Origin: HRBIN12 sp964447335
Lineage (GTDB): Bacteria > Actinomycetota > UBA4738 > HRBIN12
DNA: 5,807 bases
Direction: 5' to 3'
Assembly: GCA_964447335.1 (NCBI GenBank)
Contig: CAYUSA010000097.1
Span: 1 to 5,807 of the forward strand
In this document: one piece after another, positions 1-5,402 of the stretch
Layout of the letters: the number at the start of each line of letters is the position of its first letter
Position numbering within the stretch: position 1 is the first letter of the stretch
The notes under the pieces: model-generated
Seen by the model: only the letters and a program-made list of their open reading frames with translations
Database searches by the model: none
Told to the model about the DNA's origin: nothing
Position numbers and translations under genes: made by a program

Positions 1-670
1 GAGCGTCGACGAGCACGCGCAGCGGCGGGCGGCCGCGGTAGCCGGGCTCGCGGACGGTGAGCGAGGGGTCGTCGGCCAGCGCGGTGCCCGCGCCGACGAG
101 GATCGCGTCGGCCGCGGCGCGCAGGCGGTGGACGTCGGCGCGGGCGGCCTCGCCGGTGATCCACCGCGAGGTCCCGTCCCGCGAGGCCACCTTGCCGTCC
201 AGGCTCGCGGCCATCTTCCACGTCACGAACGGCAGGCCGGTGCGGACGTGCTTCACGAACGCCTCGTTCAGGCGCTCGGCCTCCTCGCGATGCATGCCCT
301 CGCGCACCGCGAGGCCGGCGGCCTGGAGCTTCGCGAACCCCCGGCCGTCCACCATCTGGTAGGGGTCGCGCATCGCGGCGACGACCCGCGCGACGCCGGC
401 CTCGACGATCGCCTCGGTGCAGGGACCGGTGCGGCCGTGGTGGTCGCACGGCTCGAGCGTGACGTACAGCGTGGCGCCGCGAGCGGCCCCGCCGGCCTCG
501 CGGAGGGCGACGACCTCGGCGTGCGGCAAGCCCGGACCCTCGTGATGGCCCTCGCCGACGACGCGGCCCTCGGCCACCACGACGGCGCCCACCATCGGGT
601 TCGGGGACACGAGCCCCCTCCCCCGCTCCGCGAGCGCCAGGGCCCGCTCGATGTACGCCTCGTCGGACAC
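1..670 (-). CDS. ribD: RibD, bifunctional riboflavin biosynthesis deaminase/reductase (3' end cut off by window edge)
   Basis: RibD deaminates the pyrimidine made from GTP by GTP cyclohydrolase II and then reduces its ribose side chain with NADPH: two successive cytosolic steps of riboflavin synthesis. The visible 223 residues hold the whole N-terminal deaminase domain: HAE (residues 50-52, zinc ligand H50 and catalytic E52) and LEPCDHHGRTGPC with zinc ligands C75 and C84. The start of the reductase domain follows: KMAASLDGKVAS (about 152-163), SRWIT (168-172) and VGAGTALADDPSLTVR (about 192-207). The usual family length is about 350-400 residues, so the missing part is the rest of the reductase. 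The start is GTG at 670, preceded by GGAG at 678-675 with a 4-nt spacer; the next in-frame ATG (M26) lies inside the conserved NPMVGAVVV core and would break the fold. The FMN riboswitch directly upstream independently supports the call. Other riboflavin genes probably follow beyond the left edge, which cannot be seen. Confidence 0.96.
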   Translation of the reverse strand, partial: MSDEAYIERALALAERGRGLVSPNPMVGAVVVAEGRVVGEGHHEGPGLPHAEVVALREAGGAARGATLYVTLEPCDHHGRTGPCTEAIVEAGVARVVAAMRDPYQMVDGRGFAKLQAAGLAVREGMHREEAERLNEAFVKHVRTGLPFVTWKMAASLDGKVASRDGTSRWITGEAARADVHRLRAAADAILVGAGTALADDPSLTVREPGYRGRPPLRVLVDA

Positions 671-743
671 AGATCTCCGTTCCCGAGGCGGTCGTGCGGG
701 GAAAGGGCAGGAGGCGGCAGGGCTCACGCCGCTGCCGGCACCG
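671..743 (-). promoter_or_regulatory. Expression platform of the FMN riboswitch and ribD ribosome binding site
   Basis: This leader stretch links the aptamer to the ribD GTG. A hairpin can be drawn at 736-716: GGCAG pairs with CTGCC, then, past a bulged C, GGC pairs with GCC around a GTGA tetraloop. It is followed by CCTCCTGCCCTTTCCCC, which has no real U-run, so it is not a textbook intrinsic terminator. A competing pairing, GGGCGG (746-741) with CCGCCT (717-712), uses three bases of the aptamer's P1 3' strand and half of the hairpin, so the two folds exclude each other. The ribosome binding site is GGAG at 678-675. CTCC at 713-710 could pair with it, but only over 4 bp. Whether control acts on transcription or translation cannot be settled by eye. 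Confidence 0.6.
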
Positions 744-870
744 CCCGTCCTCTCCCATCCCGACTCTCACGGTCGGTCCCGGAGTTGCACCGGGTCAACC
801 CTCGACTGGCTGCCGAAGGGTCGCGGACTGTCACCGCCGGTGGGGATTTGCGCCCCGCCCCGAAGACAGG
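744..870 (-). promoter_or_regulatory. FMN riboswitch aptamer (RFN element)
   Basis: This is a complete six-helix RFN element read on the minus strand. I could pair every helix: P1 CCTGTCTTC (870-862) with GAGGACGGG (752-744), nine pairs including G-U; P2 GGGG (856-853) with CCCC (845-842); P3 GCGG (837-834) with CCGC (826-823); P4 ACCC (821-818) with GGGT (801-798); P5 CCCGG (794-790) with CCGGG (782-778); P6 CCGAC (776-772) with GTCGG (764-760). The conserved family strings are present, including CTTCGGGGC at the 5' side, CCGGCGGTGA in the middle and GGATGGGAGA at the 3' side. Such elements bind flavin mononucleotide and reduce expression of riboflavin synthesis or transport genes when FMN is plentiful. 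The position directly upstream of ribD fits exactly. The P4 apical loop (817-802) is the least conserved part. Confidence 0.96.
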
Positions 871-883
871 CTTTCGACCAGTC

Positions 884-914
884 AGTATAGGACGGTCACG
901 CCCTTCCGTTGCAG
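884..914 (-). promoter_or_regulatory. Probable promoter of the riboswitch-ribD unit
   Basis: TATACT at 889-884 matches the sigma-70/sigma-A -10 consensus at five of six positions and is conspicuous in such GC-rich DNA. It predicts a transcription start near 877, a few bases before helix P1 of the riboswitch begins at 870, which is where a riboswitch promoter is expected. The -35 region is poor: the best candidate is CTGCAA at 914-909 (three of six matches) with a long 19-base spacer, and no extended TGn -10 is present. Weak -35 boxes are common in actinobacterial promoters. The call rests on the -10 box and its placement. Confidence 0.6.
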
Positions 915-938
915 GTGCAGGACGTGCGAGGTGCCCGG

Positions 939-1871
939 CTAGGTTGTGGCGCGGCGGTCGACCGCGTAGGACGAGCCGGCGTCGCGCTTGGCGAACTGCT
1001 TCATCTCGGTGGCGACCGAGACCGCCTCGCCGTAGTGGGCGAACTTGCGAGCGCCCGTGGTCGCGATGCCGACCGAGACGCCGGCGAGCGGCAGGCGCTG
1101 GAGCACGCCCTTGCGGTCCTCGACCTCGACGTAGCCGCGCTCGAGGTCCTCGGGCTCGTAGAAGTCGTGGACGGCCTCGTCGAAGCGGCTGACGATCCGC
1201 TGGGCGACCTCCTCGGCGACGTCGGGCGGCGTGACGGCCACGAAGTCGTCGCCGCCGACATGGCCGACGAAGCCGTCGGCGCCGGCGAACTCGACGACCG
1301 CGTCCTGGATGATCCGGGCGGTCGCCTGGATGAGCCGGTCGCCGCGGACGAACCCCTTCTGGTCGTTGTACGCCTTGAAGTTGTCCAGGTCCGAGTACAG
1401 GACGGCGAACGGGCGGTCCTCGCGCACGTTGCGCTCGATCTCCTCCTGGATCCGGATGTTGCCGGGCAGGCCGGTGAGCGGCGAGAGGTTCCGCATCTCC
1501 TTCGCGCGCCGCAGCGTGCCCTTGACGCGCGCGAGGAGCTCGATCGGGTCGAACGGCTTGATGATGTAGTCGTCCGCGCCGGCCGTGAGCCCGAGCACCT
1601 TGTCGGTCGAGAGCGCCTTCGCGGTGAGCATGATGATCGAGGTGTTCGCGGTCTGCGGGTTCCGGCGCAGGCGCTGGGCGACCTCGAAGCCGTCGATGCG
1701 CGGCATCATCACGTCGAGCAGCACGAGGTCCGGACGGAGCTGCCCGGCCTTCTCGAGCGCCTGCTCGCCGTCGGAGGCGACGCTCACGTCATAGCCGGCG
1801 CTGCGGAGGTTGACCTCCACGAACCGCGCGATGTCCGGGTCGTCGTCGACGACCAGGATGGTCTCCGGCAT
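939..1871 (-). CDS. Response regulator with receiver (REC) and GGDEF-type domain
   Basis: This cytoplasmic protein of 310 residues has no membrane segment. The N-terminal receiver (about 4-122) carries the phosphorylation machinery: acidic D10/D11, phospho-acceptor D53 in LLDVMMP, T83 in MLTAK and K105 in KPF. The GGDEF domain (about 128-305) has LSPLTGLPGN at the start, DLDNFKAYND (161-170), RGD (176-178) and the signature GGDDF at 206-210, where D replaces the usual second acidic residue E. No RxxD inhibitory site precedes the signature. The C-terminus (AVDRR) fits the GGDEF family end. GGDEF domains normally make cyclic di-GMP from two GTP; with this signature it may be active, weak, or a nucleotide-binding sensor. 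The ATG at 1871 overlaps the rpe stop (TGATG), implying translational coupling, and sets the true start although the frame stays open far upstream. No histidine kinase gene is adjacent. Confidence 0.93.
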   Translation of the reverse strand: MPETILVVDDDPDIARFVEVNLRSAGYDVSVASDGEQALEKAGQLRPDLVLLDVMMPRIDGFEVAQRLRRNPQTANTSIIMLTAKALSTDKVLGLTAGADDYIIKPFDPIELLARVKGTLRRAKEMRNLSPLTGLPGNIRIQEEIERNVREDRPFAVLYSDLDNFKAYNDQKGFVRGDRLIQATARIIQDAVVEFAGADGFVGHVGGDDFVAVTPPDVAEEVAQRIVSRFDEAVHDFYEPEDLERGYVEVEDRKGVLQRLPLAGVSVGIATTGARKFAHYGEAVSVATEMKQFAKRDAGSSYAVDRRATT

Positions 1872-2530
1872 CACGCTCTCCCTTCGGCGATCGCCTTCAT
1901 CTCGCGCGCGGCGGCCACGACGTCGGGGGCGTGGTAGATCGCCGAGGCGACCACGAGCACGTTCGCCCCCGCGTCGACGCACCGCTTCGCGTTGTCGAGC
2001 TTCACCCCGCCGTCGATCTCGACGTCGGCGGGAAGGCCCCGGCGGTCGAGCTCGGCGCGCACGGCTTCGAGCTTCGGCAGCGCCTCGGGGATGAACCGCT
2101 GTCCGGCCCAGCCGGGGTGCACGCTCATGACCATCACGTCGTCCAGGTCCTCGAGGTACGGATAGAGCTCCTCGGCCGGCGTCTCGGGGCTCACGGTCAT
2201 GCCGACGCGCATGCCCGCTCCCCTCGCCTTGCGGATCACCGGCGCGGGATCGTCGACCGCCTCGACGTGGAACGACACGATGTCCATGCCGGCCTGCGCG
2301 AGCTCGTCGAACAGCCCCTCGGGCGCGTCGACCATGAGGTGGCCGTGCAGCACGCGGTCGGTGCAGGGCCGCAGCGAGGCGACCAGCACCGGGCCGAACG
2401 TGATCGGGGGGGCGAAGTGCGCGTCCATGACGTCGATGTGGATGGCGTCGGCATGCGGCTCGACCAGCTTGACCTGGTCGGCGAGGTGCGCGAGGTCCGC
2501 CGAGAGGATCGAGACCGAGAGCTTGCCCAT
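1871..2530 (-). CDS. rpe: Ribulose-phosphate 3-epimerase
   Basis: Rpe interconverts D-ribulose 5-phosphate and D-xylulose 5-phosphate in the pentose phosphate pathway. The 219-residue protein has the full family length and a TIM-barrel pattern. Visible landmarks are SVSILSAD (5-12), IHIDVMD with metal ligands H31 and D33 and catalytic D36, HGHLMV with metal ligand H64, FHVEA (87-91), MSVHPGWAGQ (135-144) and EIDGG with the second acid D173. Some normally near-invariant positions differ: MDAHF instead of MDGHF, HPGWAGQ instead of NPGFGGQ, and VVASAIY where VAGSA is usual. The catalytic and metal residues are intact, so I expect activity. The ATG at 2530 begins the conserved first strand. Its ribosome binding site is poor, and the gene starts 11 nt after the rsmB stop, suggesting dependence on upstream translation. 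Its end overlaps the next gene by one base. Confidence 0.96.
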   Translation of the reverse strand: MGKLSVSILSADLAHLADQVKLVEPHADAIHIDVMDAHFAPPITFGPVLVASLRPCTDRVLHGHLMVDAPEGLFDELAQAGMDIVSFHVEAVDDPAPVIRKARGAGMRVGMTVSPETPAEELYPYLEDLDDVMVMSVHPGWAGQRFIPEALPKLEAVRAELDRRGLPADVEIDGGVKLDNAKRCVDAGANVLVVASAIYHAPDVVAAAREMKAIAEGRA

Positions 2531-2541
2531 CGCCGCGTATG

Positions 2542-3843
2542 TTACCGGCGGGCCGGGTCCTTCTTCCGGAAGGACGCGATGAACATGGCGTCGCATCCGT
2601 GCCGGTGCGGCCACAGCCGGACGCGTTCGGCGGGGCTGTCGGGGCCCTGGATGGGCTCGGGCTCAAGGTCCGGCCGGCGGCGCAGGATGGCGTCGCACAC
2701 GGCGTCGGTCTCGGCGCGCGGGAACGTGCAGACCGAGTAGACGAGGCGTCCACCGGGCCGCAGGAGCTCGGCCGCCGCCGTCGCGATGCCGACCTGCAGG
2801 CGCGAGAGGCCAGGGACGTCGGTCCTCTTCGCCCGCCACAGGAGCTCGGGGCGGCGCCGGGCCGAGCCGATCCCCGAGCACGGCGCATCCACCAGCACGC
2901 GGTCGAAGCCCTCGCGGAGGGCGGGGCGCCGGCCGTCCTGCACCAGCACGAGTTCGCGGACGCCGAGGCGCTCGGCGGCCGCCCGGACGAGGCCGGCGCG
3001 CGTGGCCGAGACGTCGGCGGCAACCGTCCGACCCTCGGCGCCGACGAGGCAGGCCACGTGCCCCGCCTTGCCCCCGGGACCGGCGCACGCGTCCAGGACG
3101 CGCTCCCCGGGTTGGGGATCCAGCACCCGGACGACGAAGGACGAGGCCTGGTCCTGGACCGCGAACCAGCCCTCCGCGAAGCCGGGGAGCTCGGCGGGGG
3201 CGCCTCCGTGCACGAGCACCGAGTCCGGGTGCAGCGTGCCGCGCTCGGTCTCGACCCGGGCGTCCGAGAGGCAGCGCTCGAGCTCCTCGACGCTGGCACG
3301 GCAGGTGTTCGCGCGGAGCGTGAGCGGTGCGCGCTCGGCGAGGGCGCCGGCCGCGGCCTCGACCTCATCGGGGACGAGACCGCGGAGCTCGCGCACGGCC
3401 CACTCGGCCAGGCCGGTGCGCAGGGCCACGGCCTCGTCGCTCGACCCCTGCGGAGGAGTGCTCTCCTCCGCCGCGACCCGCCGCAGGACCGCGTTCACGA
3501 ACCCGCGCTGGCGCGGCGGTGCGAGCCCCACGGTCTCGGCGACGGCGGCGTGCGCGGGGATCCTCGTGTACAGGAGCTGGTACGCGCCGAGCCGGAGCGC
3601 CGCGAGCGCCTGGTTCGGCGTCGAGGCGAGCGGGCGGTCCACCTTCGCGCCGAGCGCGTGGTCGAGGGGTACGAGCCGGCGGATCGTCCCGTAGGCGAGC
3701 TCGGTCGCGAGCGCGGCGTCCCGGTGCGAGAGGTGAGCTCGCTCGAGCGCCGACCCGAGCGCGAGGTTCGAGTAGGCGTCCTGCTCGGTCACGCGGCGGA
3801 GCACGTCGAGCGCGACCGTGCGCGCCGTCGGCCGGTCGTTCAC
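2542..3843 (-). CDS. rsmB: 16S rRNA (cytosine-967-C5)-methyltransferase RsmB
   Basis: RsmB uses S-adenosylmethionine to methylate C967 (E. coli numbering) of 16S rRNA. The 433-residue length is normal. An N-terminal NusB-like helical RNA-binding region (about 4-125) includes ELAYGTIR (48-55), ALRLGAYQLLY (82-92) and GFVNAVLRR (114-122). The linker region includes LRANTCR (176-182), FAVQDQASS (227-235) and the catalytic domain follows. The SAM-binding motif is VLDACAGPGGKAGH (249-262), with G where many members have A. The two cysteines of the family mechanism are C322 in VDAPCSGIG and C372 in YSVCTFPRAET. The C-terminus RLWPHRHGCDAMFIASF fits the family ending. The start is GTG at 3843, forming a 4-nt GTGA overlap with the fmt stop. 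The frame remains open upstream to 4791, but that stretch is an out-of-frame copy of fmt and has no RsmB similarity. Confidence 0.96.
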   Translation of the reverse strand: MNDRPTARTVALDVLRRVTEQDAYSNLALGSALERAHLSHRDAALATELAYGTIRRLVPLDHALGAKVDRPLASTPNQALAALRLGAYQLLYTRIPAHAAVAETVGLAPPRQRGFVNAVLRRVAAEESTPPQGSSDEAVALRTGLAEWAVRELRGLVPDEVEAAAGALAERAPLTLRANTCRASVEELERCLSDARVETERGTLHPDSVLVHGGAPAELPGFAEGWFAVQDQASSFVVRVLDPQPGERVLDACAGPGGKAGHVACLVGAEGRTVAADVSATRAGLVRAAAERLGVRELVLVQDGRRPALREGFDRVLVDAPCSGIGSARRRPELLWRAKRTDVPGLSRLQVGIATAAAELLRPGGRLVYSVCTFPRAETDAVCDAILRRRPDLEPEPIQGPDSPAERVRLWPHRHGCDAMFIASFRKKDPARR

Positions 3844-4781
3844 CCCACGCGCTCGCCGACCTCGGGGTGATGGCCGTTCACGAAGTCCGCCGCGTCCATC
3901 ACCCGACGCCCGGCCGGCGCGAGGACGAGCGGCCGGAACCCCCCCTCGGCGCTCGCCACGACGAACCCCTGCTTCGACACGTCCACGATCGTGCCGGGAT
4001 CGCCCTGCGCGTCCACCGCCTCGGCCCTGAACACCTTGAGGCCCTCGCCGCGGAAGGTCGTCGTGGCCGCCGGCTCCGGCGAGAGGGCGCGCGCGAGGTT
4101 CACGAGGAGCGCCGCGGGGTTCGCCCAGTCGAGCACGCGATCCTGCGGTCCAAACTTCGGCGCGAAGGTCGCGAGGGTCGGATCCTGCGTCTGCGGCGCC
4201 ACCGGACCGGCCGCGAGCATGTCGATCGATCGCAGGAGGACGTCCGCCCCGAGCTCGGCGAGGCGCGCGCCGAGCGAGCCCGCGTCGTCCTGCGGCAGGA
4301 TCGCCTCCTCGCGCTGCAGGATGATCGGGCCGGTGTCCATCCCCCGATCCATCACGATCGTCGAGACGCCCGTGCGGTCCATCCCGGCGAGGAGCGCGGT
4401 CTGCACGGGCGCGGCCCCGCGGAGCAGCGGCAGGACCGAGAAGTGCAGGTTCACCGGCGCGACGCTCGGCAGGTGCAGCACGTTCGGCGGCAGGATCTCG
4501 CCGTAGGCAACGACCGCGAGGACGTCGGGCGCGGTCATCGACAGATCCTTGAAGCCGCTCCCCGTCTTCACCGTCGAGGTCTCGATGAGCGGCAGGCCGA
4601 GGCGGGCGGCCTCGAGCGCGACCGGGGTCGGCGTGAGCTCGTTCCCGCGCCCGGCCGGCTTCGGCTCGGCCGTGAGGACCCCCACGATCAGGTGCTGCGA
4701 GCGCGCGAGCACCCCCAGCGACGGCACGGACCATGCATCGTTCCCGAGGAACGCCACGCGGAGCGAACGGGTCTCGGTCAT
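3840..4781 (-). CDS. fmt: Methionyl-tRNA formyltransferase
   Basis: Fmt transfers a formyl group from 10-formyltetrahydrofolate to Met-tRNA(fMet), preparing the initiator tRNA. The 313 residues match the family length. The N-terminal Rossmann-like catalytic domain shows RVAFLGN (8-14), PKPAGRG (40-46), VVAYGEILP (90-98), NLHFSVLPLLRGAAPVQ (111-127) and MDRGMDTGPI (144-153). The catalytic triad N111, H113 and D149 is intact. The C-terminal OB-like tRNA-binding domain starts near 210 (RVLDWANPA, then GLKVF). NLHF in place of NLHP, together with LLRGAAPVQ, resembles actinobacterial members. The ATG at 4781 has a purine-rich GAGGGGGTG site (4797-4789) upstream. The 3' end overlaps rsmB by four bases. 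With def immediately upstream, the pair covers addition and removal of the formyl group. Confidence 0.97.
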   Translation of the reverse strand: MTETRSLRVAFLGNDAWSVPSLGVLARSQHLIVGVLTAEPKPAGRGNELTPTPVALEAARLGLPLIETSTVKTGSGFKDLSMTAPDVLAVVAYGEILPPNVLHLPSVAPVNLHFSVLPLLRGAAPVQTALLAGMDRTGVSTIVMDRGMDTGPIILQREEAILPQDDAGSLGARLAELGADVLLRSIDMLAAGPVAPQTQDPTLATFAPKFGPQDRVLDWANPAALLVNLARALSPEPAATTTFRGEGLKVFRAEAVDAQGDPGTIVDVSKQGFVVASAEGGFRPLVLAPAGRRVMDAADFVNGHHPEVGERVG

Positions 4782-4859
4782 CGTCGCTCACCCCCTCGGA
4801 TGGAGCATCGGCACCGGCGGGCGCGATCCCTCAGCGCTCGAGGGCAGGATACGCGGGGC
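4782..4859 (-). other. def-fmt intergenic spacer with fmt ribosome binding site
   Basis: This 78-nt gap is the longest in the housekeeping run. It contains the likely fmt Shine-Dalgarno sequence GAGGGGG at 4797-4791, nine bases before the ATG. A short inverted repeat at 4844-4828 (CCCTC, loop GAGCGCT, GAGGG) is present but has no following U-tract, so I do not call a terminator. No convincing promoter is visible; TATCCT at 4852-4847 matches only four of six -10 positions. Confidence 0.55.
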
Positions 4860-5366
4860 CTAGAGCTGCTGCGTGCGCCGGAGCTCGACCTCGCGGAGCT
4901 GGCGCATCACGTCGCGCCGGCCCTCGTCGTCGAGCCGGTCGATGTAGAGCATGCCGTTCAGGTGGTCGGTCTCGTGCTGGAAGATGCGCGCGAGGAGCCC
5001 CTCGCCCCAGATCTCGATCGGCGAGCCGTCGAGATCCTGCCCGCGCAGTCTCGCCTTGAGCGCTCGGGACGTGGGGTGGAACGGGCCGGGGATCGACAGG
5101 CACCCCTCGTCGATCGTCTCGAGCTCCTGCAGGTCGGACACCTCGGGGTTCGCGACGAAGCCGTCGCGACCGTCGCCGTCGTCGTAGATGAAGAAGCGCA
5201 TCGGGATGCCGACCTGGTTCGCGGCCAGCCCCACGCCCGGCGCGTCGTGCATCGTCTCGAACATGTCGTCAACGGTGCGCCGCAGCCACGCGTCGAAGCG
5301 CTCGAGCGGCTTGCAGATCTCCCGGAGCACCGGGTCGCCGAGCGTGCGGATGGGGATGATCGCCAT
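4860..5366 (-). CDS. def: Peptide deformylase
   Basis: Peptide deformylase is a cytosolic metalloenzyme that hydrolyses the N-formyl group from newly made proteins. The 168-residue protein has all three family motifs in order: GVGLAANQVG (44-53, with the oxyanion Q51), EGCLSIPG (87-94, metal ligand C89) and QHETDHLNG (130-138, metal ligands H131 and H135, catalytic E132). T133 occupies the variable middle position of HExxDH-like HE-DH. The N-terminus IRTLGDPVLRE and the tail after LYIDRLDD are normal for the family. The ATG at 5366 is preceded by a strong AGGAG (5375-5371) with a 4-nt spacer, which fixes the start. It follows priA by 36 nt and precedes fmt by 78 nt, most likely in one transcript. 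Confidence 0.97.
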   Translation of the reverse strand: MAIIPIRTLGDPVLREICKPLERFDAWLRRTVDDMFETMHDAPGVGLAANQVGIPMRFFIYDDGDGRDGFVANPEVSDLQELETIDEGCLSIPGPFHPTSRALKARLRGQDLDGSPIEIWGEGLLARIFQHETDHLNGMLYIDRLDDEGRRDVMRQLREVELRRTQQL

Positions 5367-5370
5367 CGAT

Positions 5371-5375
5371 CTCCT
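5371..5375 (-). promoter_or_regulatory. def ribosome binding site
   Basis: AGGAG lies four bases before the def ATG. It is the clearest Shine-Dalgarno sequence in the window and decides the start codon. Confidence 0.8.
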
Positions 5376-5402
5376 ACGGTGGAACGAGCTCGAGAGGTGA
5401 CC

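Noticed and set aside
804..883. Perfect 6-base complement between GACTGG (883-878) and the P4 loop CCAGTC (809-804) as a tertiary contact
   Set aside because: With the predicted start near 877, GACTGG would not be transcribed. A 6-base match over this distance is also expected by chance.
890..938. Intrinsic terminator after the response regulator gene
   Set aside because: There are only loose GCAC/GTGC-type repeats with no stable stem and no U-tract.
128..1192. 354-residue open frame on the plus strand
   Set aside because: It runs antisense across ribD, the riboswitch and the response regulator. Its composition is low-complexity R/G/A/P typical of high-GC shadow frames, with no recognisable motif.
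939..3368. Possible giant fusion of the response regulator with upstream sequence
   Set aside because: The frame stays open for about 500 codons upstream of MPETILVVDDD, but that part is arginine/proline/serine-rich shadow of rpe and rsmB. The ATG at 1871 begins exactly at the REC domain and overlaps the rpe stop.
2539..3870. 443-residue open frame on the plus strand
   Set aside because: It mirrors rsmB almost exactly and shows no family motif; it is the antisense shadow of a well-supported gene.
2542..4791. RsmB with a 316-residue N-terminal extension starting at GTG 4791
   Set aside because: The extension overlaps fmt in another frame and has no NusB or methyltransferase features; the family N-terminus begins at the GTG at 3843.
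4828..4844. Short inverted repeat between def and fmt as a terminator
   Set aside because: The stem is only 5 bp with a 7-base loop and no U-run follows, so termination is unlikely.
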